A stretch of 64,000 nt of DNA from Brevibacillus choshinensis (GCF_001420695.1 NZ_LJJB01000013.1:1391001-1455000), one strand, 5' to 3'; shown: positions 16,504-25,439, numbered from the stretch's first letter. The notes: generated by a model not told the origin, from the letters alone. A program made the numbers and translations.

Positions 16504-17763
16504 TTAAGTAAGAAGCCGTCTTGCAATGCGATTCAACAGCTCGACAGTGCGCGGAAGAATTTCTTCCTGAATGTCGAACTTCGGATGGTGGTGAGGGGCA
16601 GGAATGTCTGTCCCAATGGACATGTAGGTTCCTTTGCCGCCGAGATCCTGAACACGCTTGATCAGGAAGCTCGCATCCTCGCTGCCCATCGCGTTGTATT
16701 CGCCTTTTTTAAAGGAGTGGAACCCTTCAACATGTCTGGCCTCACCCAGTGCGAGATCCGCCATATCATCATCGTAGTTGATCGGGATGGCGCCGCCGAT
16801 CACCTCGATTTCATGGTCCAGCTCGTGCATGGCCGCAGCACTTGCGATTATGTTGCGTACCCGTTTTTCCACCTCTGCATTGACTTCTTCTGACTCCGAG
16901 CGAGTCTCGACGATCATCTTCGCATAGGCAGGAATGATATTTGCCGCTGTTCCGCCTTCGAGCACACCGACGTTTACACGAGTAGCTGCTGTGCTAAAAC
17001 GCGTAATCGCATGAATGTTCAATAAGGCAGTCGCCGCTCCCAAGAGTGCATTTTTCCCGTGCTCAGGAGATGCTCCTGCATGAGAGGAAACTCCGTGGAA
17101 GTGTGCCAGCAATTTCGTGGTCGCCAGCAGGCCGTGGGATCCGCCGTGTACTTCACCCAATGGCACATTGACGCCCAAATGGTGGCAGAAGATGTAGTCG
17201 ACGTCGTCCACGATCCCTTTCTGAACGATGGAATAGGCACCGCGCACGCCTTCTTCTGCCGGTTGGAAAATCAATTTGACTGTACCGGAAAAATCGCCAT
17301 CCGCGAGCTTTTCCGCCAGCCCCAGACCAATGGTGGTATGACCGTCATGCGCACAAGCGTGCATGTTTCCCTCATACTGTGAGCGGAATCCGTTCGCCTG
17401 CGGGAAATGATCCGCGTCTTTGCTCTCTAGTACAGGCAAAGCATCCATATCGAAGCGGAAAGCAACGGTAGGTCCATCCGCTTTCCCTTTTTTCACACCG
17501 ATTACAGCCGTGTAGCCGCCACGCATTTTTTCAGCAATGGCAGGGTTCGCGCCATCTCGCAACGCTCGTTCGTAAGCTTCTTCCAACACTCCCTGCGCTG
17601 GCAGGCCTCTTCGAGAAGGCCCGTCCAACGCTTCTTGTCCATAAATCACTTCATAGCCCAGGGAAGTCAGAATCTCCACCACTTTTGTAGCTGTGCGAAA
17701 TTCCGTAAAACCAACTTCCGGATGCATGTGAAAATCTCTTCGTAACGAAACCAGATCCAACAT
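16504..17763 (-). CDS. M20-family amidohydrolase, AbgA-like
   Basis: 419-residue M20D hydrolase, related to subunit A of p-aminobenzoyl-glutamate hydrolase. Marks of the family: HMHPEVGFTEFRT at the N terminus, AVAFRFDMDALPV-type segment, the metal motif MHACAHDGHTT near residue 136 and FQPAEEGVRGA with the catalytic glutamate. The ATG at 17763 is eight bases from a perfect AGGAGG; a GTG one codon upstream is less well spaced. It sits 36 bases after the transporter gene and 60 bases before the AbgB-like gene, forming a transporter-hydrolase operon. Confidence 0.85.
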   Translation of the reverse strand: MLDLVSLRRDFHMHPEVGFTEFRTATKVVEILTSLGYEVIYGQEALDGPSRRGLPAQGVLEEAYERALRDGANPAIAEKMRGGYTAVIGVKKGKADGPTVAFRFDMDALPVLESKDADHFPQANGFRSQYEGNMHACAHDGHTTIGLGLAEKLADGDFSGTVKLIFQPAEEGVRGAYSIVQKGIVDDVDYIFCHHLGVNVPLGEVHGGSHGLLATTKLLAHFHGVSSHAGASPEHGKNALLGAATALLNIHAITRFSTAATRVNVGVLEGGTAANIIPAYAKMIVETRSESEEVNAEVEKRVRNIIASAAAMHELDHEIEVIGGAIPINYDDDMADLALGEARHVEGFHSFKKGEYNAMGSEDASFLIKRVQDLGGKGTYMSIGTDIPAPHHHPKFDIQEEILPRTVELLNRIARRLLT

Positions 17764-17801
17764 CACTCATACCTCCTGTTATCTCTGGGGCATTCTCAAG
17801 C

Positions 17802-19340
17802 TTACAAATGTGGATATACCCCAGGACCGATTGGCAAACCTACGAAATACCATACGATCAGCATTAATGTCCAAAGAATAAAAATCGCAATCGGATACGG
17901 CAGAATCAAGGAATAGTAGGTTCCCAGCTTGGCATCCTTTTTGTACTCCTGCAAGAAGCCCAGGAATAGCGGGATGAACGGCGACACGATCGCGAACGGA
18001 ATCACGGACGAGTCAGCAATCCGGAATGCGATTTGCGCGAATGCCGGATGGAAACCAAGTGCCATAAACATTGGAATGAACACGGGTGCCAAGAGAGACC
18101 AGATCGCAGAACCACTGGCAATAAACATGCAGAGGAACGCGGACAGGAACATCAAGCCGATAAAGACGGGTGCTCCGGTCATGTTCATTTTTTCTAGAAC
18201 ATCCGTAATGGACAGGGCGAGGAAGCTACCCATGTTACTCCAGTTAAACATCGCAACGAATTGCGAAAGTGGGAAAACCATGACGATGAAACCAGCCATA
18301 CCTTTGATCGGATCCGTCAGCAAAGCAGGAATATCGTTTTGTTTTTTGATCATGCCTACTCGGATACCATACGTGATTGCTACCGTGAAGAAGAACAGCA
18401 AGATGACTGGCACAATTCCTGAAATGAATGGAGAAGGAACGATAGTGCCCAGTTTTGGATCGCGGAGCAGACCATTTGCTGGCACAACCAGTACGGCGAT
18501 GACAGCTAGGAATGCCAATGCAGCGATACCTGCTGCACGCAATCCTTTCTTTTGAATATCGGACAAATCTTCCAGCTTCTGTCCTTTTTCACCTTTGTAA
18601 ACACCCAGTTTTGGCTCGACGAACTTGTCTGTGATGAAACCGATGATCGCGGACAGCAAAATGACGGAAGCGGACATGAAGAACCAGTTGTCCAATACGC
18701 TGACGGTTACATTCGGATCAACGGATTTGGAAATCTCCGAGCTGATACCGGAGAGCAAGACGTCCGTGGTCACGATCAGCATGTTGGCGGTAAAACCTGA
18801 ACCAACACCGGCGATCGCTGCCAACAGACCTGCTACTGGGTGACGACCTACAGCAAGGAAAATCAATGCTCCCAGTGGAGGCATGATAACGAAAGCAGCA
18901 TCAGATGAAACATGGCTAAAGAAGGCGATAAACGCTACCAGATAGCTGGCATACCGAGCACTGACGCGCAACGACATTTTGCGAATGACGGCTTCTAGAA
19001 GTCCGACTTTCTCAGCAAGCCCTACCCCTAACATCAAGGTCAAAATGGAGCCAAGTGGTAAGAAGCTTGAGAAGTTTTTGATGATATTGGGCAACAGCCA
19101 TTGAAGTCCCTCTTGGCTGAGCAAGTTTTTCACTGCTAACTGTTCATTTTTAATTGGGTCCATCGCAGTCACATGAAAAAAGGACAAAAGCGCGGTAACA
19201 ACCATTAAAATGGCAATCAGATAAAGGAACAGCATAAATGGATTTGGCAGCTTGTTCCCAACCCGCTCGACCCATTTCAAAAGGCCAACTCCATCTGAAT
19301 GTTGCTCATGTCGGTTCGTCTTTACTGGTTGTGCACTCAT
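17802..19340 (-). CDS. AbgT-family transporter
   Basis: About 512-residue polytopic membrane protein of the AbgT family, which takes up p-aminobenzoyl-glutamate (E. coli AbgT) or exports antifolates in some relatives. Family motifs such as ERVGNKLPNPFMLFLYL at the N terminus, FFSHVSSDAAFVIMPPLGAL, and the GSAIWSLLAPVFIPMFMALG segment are visible. ATG 19340 is preceded by AAGGGGG; the frame stays open to 19523 but without a ribosome site. First gene of the operon with the two M20 hydrolases, which favours the import role over drug export. Confidence 0.9.
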   Translation of the reverse strand: MSAQPVKTNRHEQHSDGVGLLKWVERVGNKLPNPFMLFLYLIAILMVVTALLSFFHVTAMDPIKNEQLAVKNLLSQEGLQWLLPNIIKNFSSFLPLGSILTLMLGVGLAEKVGLLEAVIRKMSLRVSARYASYLVAFIAFFSHVSSDAAFVIMPPLGALIFLAVGRHPVAGLLAAIAGVGSGFTANMLIVTTDVLLSGISSEISKSVDPNVTVSVLDNWFFMSASVILLSAIIGFITDKFVEPKLGVYKGEKGQKLEDLSDIQKKGLRAAGIAALAFLAVIAVLVVPANGLLRDPKLGTIVPSPFISGIVPVILLFFFTVAITYGIRVGMIKKQNDIPALLTDPIKGMAGFIVMVFPLSQFVAMFNWSNMGSFLALSITDVLEKMNMTGAPVFIGLMFLSAFLCMFIASGSAIWSLLAPVFIPMFMALGFHPAFAQIAFRIADSSVIPFAIVSPFIPLFLGFLQEYKKDAKLGTYYSLILPYPIAIFILWTLMLIVWYFVGLPIGPGVYPHL

Positions 19341-19500
19341 AGAGCAATCCCCCTTGGGCCGTTTCTTAATTTCTTTCTCTTGCATAATGCTTAGTGAGTG
19401 AGTGATCAGTCTTCCTCCACGAAAAAATGAAAGCCCTTTCAATTTCGCTTCAGAAAATAGTAAGCATGTTACTCCTTTCGTAATTTCCGGCTGATTCGTC

Positions 19501-19516
19501 ATTATACGAATATAAA
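19501..19516. promoter_or_regulatory. Probable -10 of the abgT operon inside a TTATA/TATAA inverted repeat
   Basis: ATTATACGAATATAAA contains TATAAT on the minus strand at 19501-19506, giving a leader of about 150 nt. The inverted repeat TTATA-n4-TATAA is repeated in a 16-base identical stretch upstream of tcyP at 25098-25113. Confidence 0.4.
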
Positions 19517-19649
19517 GAGACAATTTCGTTTAATTAAATTATATAGCGTGCTTTAATTTTTTTCAACACAATTGTTAGACTTCTTGCAAAATACAAAAGC
19601 TTCCATTTACAGTTTGATTTAAGAAAATCGCGATAATCAATCTATTTTG

Positions 19650-19770
19650 GAGGAAGAGAAAAAAGGAGAAAACACTCCAGCTTCGTAGGAACACCTGCAG
19701 GGGGTCAACCCTGTCCATGTAGGGTGTAGGCCGGAGCGCAGATCGGAAGCCTGCTTCTCCCACCTCACCT
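19650..19770. repeat. Interspersed intergenic repeat, copy 1
   Basis: About 120 bp between the abgT promoter region and the convergent end of the regulator gene. The block 19675-19713 matches 45403-45441 in 37 of 39 bases. The block from 19720 (AGGGTGT) through GGAGCGCAGATCGGAAGC to CTGCTTCTCC (19760) matches 46020-46060 and the right half of the 48.6-kb copy. The ends carry GGAGAA and TTCTCC. It has no coding capacity and lies between genes. Confidence 0.7.
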
Positions 19771-19790
19771 AAGTTGATTTATACAAAAAA

Positions 19791-19811
19791 ACACCCGATA
19801 CAATCGAGTGT
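19791..19811 (-). terminator. Terminator of the cyclase-fold/HTH regulator gene
   Basis: Minus-strand stem ACACTCGAT/ATCGGGTGT with a 3-nt loop, followed by TTTTTTT (19784-19790 on the plus strand as A). Five bases after the gene end. Confidence 0.8.
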
Positions 19812-19815
19812 TTCC

Positions 19816-21120
19816 TCACTTTTTCAGCGTATACATTTTCTTTGGTCTGCCTCGCATGGCTTGCTGTTCTTCGCCTTTTAATTCAGCCAATCCAAATTCG
19901 CAGAGACTTCCCATAATTCTCTGGGCATTGCGCACAGTCATGGATAAATAGGATGCAATGTCTGTCGTCGTAAACATATTCCAGCCCATCCGCTGCACCA
20001 ACGCTTCGATCTTATGGTACGTTTTGACGCTGACATTGGCCTTGTTCAATTTGTCCAGCAGCTCTTTGTCGTTTGAGCGATACGAATAAGACAGTTGCTC
20101 GGTTTCTCCCGCTGATTCCATGATGACTCCATCATCCTGCACGATGACAATCCCGAAATCTGGTCTTTCCTTTGCATGTTGTATCGCTTTTCGCGCGTTG
20201 TTTTCAGCCGAAAATGCTGTCTCTCCAAAACCTACACCGACTGCTACCGGAACATCGGCTTCCATAGATAGCTGCTGGACTGTGGTCCGGAGCATCTCGA
20301 TTTCCCGTTGGATGGCGCCACGGGTACTAAAGATCTGATAGCGGCCATTTCCATTGGCCAAGAGCGACCCGTCTAGCTTCTCGCACAGGAGTAGCAGGAT
20401 CTGCCGAACTTTCAGCTCCAAATGCTGCAAGTGAAATCTCGTTTTTGCCCGTTCCGCGATTTTGTCCATCTGCTCCAACTCGATGATTTCCACGCCGATC
20501 TGAGTATCCTTGAAATACGAGCTTTTTGCTTTTTCAATGACCATTTTCATGGCTTGTCTAATTTCCATCTTGGTCATCAAGACCCGATATACTGGGATGC
20601 CCTCCTTTTGCAAAGCGCGTTCCACTGAAAAGAGTGTGGTAAAGGCTCCTTGCGTCTTCCCTTCTCTCCAGAGGTCCAGATGAAATTGCGTAATTTTCTG
20701 GGCGTCGTAATTCTCGTCGTACGTCAGCACATGCCTGTCCTCTTCCGGAATATCCAGCTCATACAACGATTCGTGCAAATACTCTCCTTCCGATTTGATC
20801 ATGTCGACTGACACCCGTTTTACGACCTCATCATGGTCGATCGACATCTGGATAAAGCACCGATACAGATTCGATCCGGTAGGCGGACAATAGACGATGT
20901 TCGCATCCGGGCTAAGCACATTTTTTGCAATCGTAAACGGAATCGGCCCTGAAAAAAACCATCCATTGAATTCCCAGTCGCGCTCCGAGACAATGCTGCT
21001 CACGACCTTTGCATCCTCGTACGCAATCGGGACAAATTCAATGCCGTGCTCAAACTCATTGGCGACAGCCAAAATCCGCTCTACTGAGGGGAGCGGGCCC
21101 ACCACACCTATTTTATACAT
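19816..21120 (-). CDS. Two-domain transcriptional regulator (cyclase/GGDEF-like fold plus C-terminal HTH)
   Basis: 434 residues. The N-terminal 200 residues (MYKIGVVGPLPSVERIL...) look like an alpha/beta sensor domain. Residues about 200-330 resemble the nucleotidyl-cyclase, GGDEF or GTP-cyclohydrolase-III fold: LANGNGRYQIFSTRG, then VAVGVGFGETAFSAENNARKAIQHAKE and FGIVIVQDDG; no GGDEF catalytic motif is present. The C terminus is a winged HTH (MFTTTDIASYLSMTVRNAQRIMGSLCEFGLAEL) ending in the basic GRPKKMYTL motif. It is not a LysR regulator like AbgR of E. coli. It lies immediately upstream of the abgT operon in the same direction, so control of that operon is a reasonable inference. I do not recognise a named family member. 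Confidence 0.7.
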   Translation of the reverse strand: MYKIGVVGPLPSVERILAVANEFEHGIEFVPIAYEDAKVVSSIVSERDWEFNGWFFSGPIPFTIAKNVLSPDANIVYCPPTGSNLYRCFIQMSIDHDEVVKRVSVDMIKSEGEYLHESLYELDIPEEDRHVLTYDENYDAQKITQFHLDLWREGKTQGAFTTLFSVERALQKEGIPVYRVLMTKMEIRQAMKMVIEKAKSSYFKDTQIGVEIIELEQMDKIAERAKTRFHLQHLELKVRQILLLLCEKLDGSLLANGNGRYQIFSTRGAIQREIEMLRTTVQQLSMEADVPVAVGVGFGETAFSAENNARKAIQHAKERPDFGIVIVQDDGVIMESAGETEQLSYSYRSNDKELLDKLNKANVSVKTYHKIEALVQRMGWNMFTTTDIASYLSMTVRNAQRIMGSLCEFGLAELKGEEQQAMRGRPKKMYTLKK

Positions 21121-21229
21121 AGTTCCGATTAGCTCCTGATTCTTTGTATGAGATATGTAACTTCTACTATATCAGACTAGGTAGCCAACACGTAATGGGT
21201 ACAACATACACTAGTAAAAAGGAACTAGG

Positions 21230-21258
21230 TTGTGAATTATTTTGTCGATAAAGATAAC
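21230..21258 (+). promoter_or_regulatory. Possible promoter of the oligopeptide-binding protein gene
   Basis: TTGTGA, 17-base spacer, GATAAC. A moderate match to sigma-A; about 65 nt upstream of the start codon. Confidence 0.4.
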
Positions 21259-21286
21259 TTTTAAATTGCCTTTAAAAAGAGAAAGA

Positions 21287-21301
21287 AATATTCTGAATAT
21301 A
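21287..21301. promoter_or_regulatory. CodY-like box
   Basis: AATATTCTGAATATA has three mismatches to the CodY consensus AATTTTCWGAAAATT and contains the perfect inverted repeat ATATTC-T-GAATAT. It lies just downstream of the presumed promoter and 30 bases before the start of the peptide-binding lipoprotein gene, a typical CodY target in Bacillales. Confidence 0.45.
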
Positions 21302-21330
21302 CGCTTTCATTTTCTTCAAGGGGGATCACT

Positions 21331-22983
21331 ATGAAAAAGGGTATTACACTGGCAACCTGTCTGACCCTGTTATTGGGCGGGGCTCTCGCAGGCTGTTCCA
21401 ACTCCTCACAACCATCATCACCCGCACCAGCATCATCCACCCAAACTCCTGCAGCACCGGCAGAGGCTACAAAGACAGAACCTATGGTGTTGCACTGGAG
21501 CATTAACAGCGAACCGCCTTCTATGGACCCTGGAATCGCTGTTGACGCAGACTCGTTTGACATGATCTACGCAGCGTTTGAAGGTCTGACCAACTACGAC
21601 CTGAACGGTCAGCTGACCAACGCCACAGCAGAGAGCTTTACGAACAACGACGATTACACGAAATTTACCTTTAAGATTCGCAAAGAGGCCAAATGGAACA
21701 ACGGCGATCCTGTGACCGCGAAAGATTTCGTCTACGCGATCAGACGGAACCTCGATCCAAAAACAGCCTCCGAGTACGCCTATCAGCTCTATTACATCAA
21801 AGGCGGAGAAGAGTTCAACACGGGTAAAGGCAAAGCCGATGACGTAGGCGTAAAAGCGCTGGATGATTATACGGTCGAATTCGATCTGAAATCACCGACT
21901 CCGTTTTTCCGCGAACTGACCTTCTTCCCAACCTTGTTCCCACTCCATCAAAAAACGGTAGATGGCAACCCGAATTGGGCAGCAGAAGCGAAAAGCATTG
22001 TTTCCAACGGTCCGTTCAACATGGAAACGTGGGAGCACAAGAGCAAAATCGTATTCACCAAGAGCCCTACCTATTGGGATAAAGACAACGTCAAGCTGGA
22101 TCGCCTGGAAATCGTCATGATTGACGACAATAATACGGCATTCTCCATGTTTGAAAACGGCGAAGTAGACTGGGGCGGCTATCCAGCCTCCACGCTGCCA
22201 ACAGATGCCATCCAATCCATCAAAGACCAAGGGAAGCTGATGGTAGCTGACAACCCTGGTACGCAATCCGTCGTGTTTAACACCACCAAACCACCATTCA
22301 ATAACAAAAAGATCAGACAAGCCTTCTCGTATGCCATCAACCGCGAAGAAATCATCGACAACATCTTGCAAACAGGCGTACCGGCAGCATACGGTTGGGT
22401 ACCGACTTCTATGGGGCTGAAGCAAGATGGCTACTTCAAGGCAGATCCTGAAAAAGCGAAACAACTGCTGGCAGAAGGTATGAAAGAATTGGGCTTGACC
22501 AAGTTCCCGGAAGTCACTTACACCTTTGACACAACTGACGTGAATAAAAAAGTGGCAGAAGCCCTGCAAGACCAATGGAAAAAAGCGCTCGGCGTCGATG
22601 TAAAACTGTACACAGCCGAACTGAAAGTGTACCGTGACATGAGATCGCAAGCCAATTTTGACATGATCCGCTTCCAATGGGGCGCTGACTTTAACGACCC
22701 GATCAACTTCCTGGAGATGTTCCGCGACAAGACAGGCGGAAACAACCATCCTGACTGGGAGAATCCGAAGTTTAAAGAGCTGATTGACCAGAGCTATCAT
22801 GAGCCAAATCTGGATAAGCGCAAACAAATCTTGCTCGATGCAGAGACCATTCTCATGGATGAAATGCCGCTCGCGCCAATCAATTTCCGTGGCAGCCCTT
22901 ATGTGAAAAATGACAAAGTCAAAGACTTCATCATCTATCCACTGGGTGGCGCGTACTTCAAGTTCACTTCCGTCGTCAAATAA
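21331..22983 (+). CDS. Oligopeptide ABC transporter substrate-binding lipoprotein
   Basis: 550-residue family 5 extracellular solute-binding protein (OppA/MppA type). Lipobox LAGC with Cys22 and a Ser/Pro/Thr/Ala-rich linker to about residue 48. The OppA signature LHWSINSEPPSMDPGIAVD and the conserved EAKWNNGDPVTAKDFVYAIRR are clear; RQAFSYAINREEI lies near residue 330. The permease and ATPase genes expected in an opp operon are absent, and a strong terminator follows, so it is a stand-alone binding protein that probably serves an Opp transporter encoded elsewhere. Ribosome site AAGGGGGA is well placed. Confidence 0.93.
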   Translation: MKKGITLATCLTLLLGGALAGCSNSSQPSSPAPASSTQTPAAPAEATKTEPMVLHWSINSEPPSMDPGIAVDADSFDMIYAAFEGLTNYDLNGQLTNATAESFTNNDDYTKFTFKIRKEAKWNNGDPVTAKDFVYAIRRNLDPKTASEYAYQLYYIKGGEEFNTGKGKADDVGVKALDDYTVEFDLKSPTPFFRELTFFPTLFPLHQKTVDGNPNWAAEAKSIVSNGPFNMETWEHKSKIVFTKSPTYWDKDNVKLDRLEIVMIDDNNTAFSMFENGEVDWGGYPASTLPTDAIQSIKDQGKLMVADNPGTQSVVFNTTKPPFNNKKIRQAFSYAINREEIIDNILQTGVPAAYGWVPTSMGLKQDGYFKADPEKAKQLLAEGMKELGLTKFPEVTYTFDTTDVNKKVAEALQDQWKKALGVDVKLYTAELKVYRDMRSQANFDMIRFQWGADFNDPINFLEMFRDKTGGNNHPDWENPKFKELIDQSYHEPNLDKRKQILLDAETILMDEMPLAPINFRGSPYVKNDKVKDFIIYPLGGAYFKFTSVVK

Positions 22984-23006
22984 TCACGTATAGTCGATCA
23001 CAAGCA

Positions 23007-23049
23007 ACAAGCTGCACCGTCGTAACAGACAGTGCAGCTTGTTTTTTTT
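23007..23049 (+). terminator. Terminator of the oligopeptide-binding protein gene
   Basis: Perfect 11-bp stem ACAAGCTGCAC/GTGCAGCTTGT, 14-nt loop, and eight T residues. It starts 24 bases after the stop codon. Confidence 0.9.
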
Positions 23050-23057
23050 GATTCGTA

Positions 23058-23600
23058 TTAACTCTCTACAGTTGCGTTCTTATCTTTCGGTGCAAAAACA
23101 TTTCGCTTGAGAGCCACGATCGCACAGATAACAGTGAGCACCTGCGTACCGATCCCGTAAAGCTTTCGGAGCCATTTCCCGCAATCATCGCTCCCATGAT
23201 GGTCGGCATGAGTGCGGATACGAGATTACCTACACCATTTACGATACCGTACGTGCTGCCGACACTCGAGTCCGGCGAAGCCGCTTGTACAATACTCGGA
23301 ATCGCAGGTCCTTGTATGCCCCAGAACAGGAAGCTTGAAGGAGACATTCCGCCAGGCTTGGAAGACACCAGGTCTGATCTGGATTCTGTTGATCGAGATC
23401 GCGACTCTCAGCTATTGGCCACAATTAAGCCAATCGCAGACACGATCGGGCTGGCAGAGAAGATCGCAATGGAGACGCTAATCGCTGTGCCCAGTCCACC
23501 GACAACAAATAGCATGGAGACGCGTTTCGGTGAAATGCGGTCAATGATATACCCTGCTGATCATCTACTGATTAGGAGACTATTGATTCCTATCTCTATC
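23058..23600 (-). pseudogene. MFS transporter remnant (C-terminal half, frameshifted)
   Basis: Minus-strand fragments of a major-facilitator transporter appear in different frames. The first (about 23560-23410) reads AGYIIDRISPKRVSMLFVVGG and continues into a membrane helix, then hits a stop. The second (about 23370-23180) reads SSFLFWGIQGPAIPSIVQAA followed by GSTYGIVNGVGNLVSALMP. The third (23130-23060) reads VLTVICAIVALKRNVFAPKD and ends at TAA 23058-23060. Together they equal roughly the C-terminal 170 residues of an organic-acid or hexuronate-type MFS protein, with at least two frameshifts and no start. Confidence 0.75.
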
Positions 23601-23608
23601 CATAAAAA

Positions 23609-23645
23609 AAGGCTACACCCGCGCTTACTTTTGCGGTGTAGCCTT
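23609..23645 (-). terminator. Terminator of tcyP
   Basis: Minus-strand stem AAGGCTACACCGC/GCGGGTGTAGCCTT with a short loop and a T-run (23604-23610 as A on the plus strand). Ends 8 bases after the tcyP stop. Confidence 0.85.
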
Positions 23646-23652
23646 CGTTCCT

Positions 23653-25041
23653 TTATACGGTTAGAGATGTTTCTTTTGTCTCGTGATACACGTTCGTATC
23701 CAGTTCTTTCGTCGCCCTGCTGGTGAGCAGTCCTGCTGTCATGCTTCCGCTCACATTAAGCGCTGTGCGTCCCATATCAATCAGCGGCTCAACAGAGATT
23801 AGCAAGCCCACAATCGCAATCGGTAGATTCATGGAGGACAAGACCAGCAAGGCTGCAAAAGTAGCTCCTCCGCCTACGCCCGCCACTCCAAATGAGCTGA
23901 GTGCCACGACCGCGATCAACAACAGAATAAACGATGGTGTCAGTGGATCAATCCCTGCGAGTGGTGCTACCATCACCGCAAGCATAGCCGGATACGTACC
24001 TGCGCATCCGTTTTGCCCGATAGAAAGGCCAAATGATCCTGCAAAATTGGCGATTCCCTCTGGAACTCCTAAGTCTTGCGTCTGTGTTTTTACATTCAGC
24101 GGCAATGCGCCAGCGCTGGTCCGGGAAGTAAAGGCAAACGTAAGAACAGGCAGCGCCTTTTTCACATAAGTCACTGGATTCAATCCTGCGAAAGCCAGCA
24201 AGAGCAGGTGCACGATAAACATCACAATCAAGGCAACGTAGGACGCCACAACGAATTTCCCTAGCTGCCAGATCGCATTGTAGTCGCTGGTAGCCGTCAC
24301 CTTCGTCATGATCGCAAGCACTCCGAATGGGGTCAGGCGTAAGATTAGTGTGACGACCCGCATCACGATGGTATGGAGGGTGTCTACTATTTTGGAGAAC
24401 AGTTCAGCTTGCTCCGGATTTTTTCGTTTGATTCCTATATACGCGACTCCGATGAATGCGGCGAAAATTACGACGGCGATCGTCGAAGTCGGGCGCTCTC
24501 CCGTCAAGTCTTGGAACGGATTCGCTGGCAAGAGCGAAACAATTTTTTGCGGCAGCGTCGTGTTCTGAACATCACCCAATTTTTGACCCACCAGTTCGAT
24601 TCGCGCTTTTTCCGCATCCCCTTGCTGAAGCTGGGCGCCGTCCAAATGGAAAGCCAGAGTCGATGCGATCCCGATAGCTGCCGCGATGGCAGTCGTCCCC
24701 ACCAGGATACTGAGAATGAGCGAACTAATTTTTCCGATGTTATTCGCTAATTTCAGTTTCGTAAAAGCAGAGACAATCGAGATAAAGACCAGTGGCATGA
24801 CGATCATCTGGAGTAGCTTTACATATCCGTTTCCGACGATATTGTACCAATCGATCGTCGTTTTCAGGACATCAGATTTTGTTCCATAAGCAAATTGCAA
24901 GACTAAGCCAAACAAAATCCCGATCCCAAGTCCGATAAAAACCCTTTTGGAGAACGAGACGTGTTTCTTTTGCAGTGTGTACAAGCCAACTATGAATAAA
25001 AGCAAAATAATTATGTTTGCGATGATCAATAGCGTAGACAT
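23653..25041 (-). CDS. tcyP: L-cystine uptake symporter
   Basis: 462-residue sodium:dicarboxylate symporter family protein that closely follows the B. subtilis TcyP pattern along its whole length: an N-terminal helix, KHVSFSKRVFIGLGIGILFG, the QMIVMPLVFISIVSAFTKL segment, LDLTGERPTSTIAVVIFAAF, the serine-rich hairpin AFTSRTSAGALPLNV, QNGCAGTYPAMLAVMVAP, and VSVEPLIDMGRTALNVSGS-type end. It imports cystine as a sulfur source. The start is ATG 25041 with AGGAGG seven bases upstream; nine extra residues upstream lack a ribosome site. In Bacillus the gene is controlled by CymR; no S-box is visible here. Confidence 0.92.
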   Translation of the reverse strand: MSTLLIIANIIILLLFIVGLYTLQKKHVSFSKRVFIGLGIGILFGLVLQFAYGTKSDVLKTTIDWYNIVGNGYVKLLQMIVMPLVFISIVSAFTKLKLANNIGKISSLILSILVGTTAIAAAIGIASTLAFHLDGAQLQQGDAEKARIELVGQKLGDVQNTTLPQKIVSLLPANPFQDLTGERPTSTIAVVIFAAFIGVAYIGIKRKNPEQAELFSKIVDTLHTIVMRVVTLILRLTPFGVLAIMTKVTATSDYNAIWQLGKFVVASYVALIVMFIVHLLLLAFAGLNPVTYVKKALPVLTFAFTSRTSAGALPLNVKTQTQDLGVPEGIANFAGSFGLSIGQNGCAGTYPAMLAVMVAPLAGIDPLTPSFILLLIAVVALSSFGVAGVGGGATFAALLVLSSMNLPIAIVGLLISVEPLIDMGRTALNVSGSMTAGLLTSRATKELDTNVYHETKETSLTV

Positions 25042-25190
25042 GCTTCTCCTCCTCTTCTGTACTTTCATTTTCTCTAAAGGTTATTGAGCCTTATCTATTT
25101 ATATTCGTATAATTCCGATTTGTAAAGTATGAATTTAAAATAAAAAATCAGGAATCGCAAACATGGCGACTCCCGAGTCCACCTATTCGG

Positions 25191-25439
25191 TTATTTCAGT
25201 TGCTTGCTAATGAGATTCCAGATCCAAGTCAGCACTACGGCACCGATGACACCGGCAATGACGTTAAATCCGGCCCACATCCACAGCCAGTTCCCCAAGA
25301 CGAGGTCGCCCAACCAGCTTCCCAACAGAGCCACGATCAGTGAAGCCAACCAGTTCGTTCCACCTGCTTTTCCTGTCATCAGCATGTTCATTGCCCACCA
25401 AACGACCAACCCGACTAATGCCCATACGATCCAGAACAT
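25191..25439 (-). CDS. GlsB/YeaQ/YmgE-family small membrane protein
   Basis: Probably 82 residues starting MFWIVWALVGLVVWW. Three hydrophobic helices with glycine-zipper-like spacing (GSWLGDLVLG, AGFNVIAGVIGAVVLTWIWN) match the transglycosylase-associated/GlsB family of stress-related integral membrane proteins. The frame is open to 25559 but the upstream part is not protein-like. Start 25439 has a weak AAAGGG site; a promoter with TATAAT at 25491-25496 (minus strand) fits this start. Function in the family is poorly defined; a general-stress role is usual. Confidence 0.75.
   Translation of the reverse strand: MFWIVWALVGLVVWWAMNMLMTGKAGGTNWLASLIVALLGSWLGDLVLGNWLWMWAGFNVIAGVIGAVVLTWIWNLISKQLK

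Noticed and set aside
19341-19523. In-frame N-terminal extension of the AbgT-type transporter
   Set aside because: ATG 19340 has a good ribosome site; the extension crosses the leader region and the likely -10.
21892-22827. 311-codon open frame antisense to the oligopeptide-binding protein
   Set aside because: A shadow of a strongly coding gene; aromatic-rich, no domain, no ribosome site.
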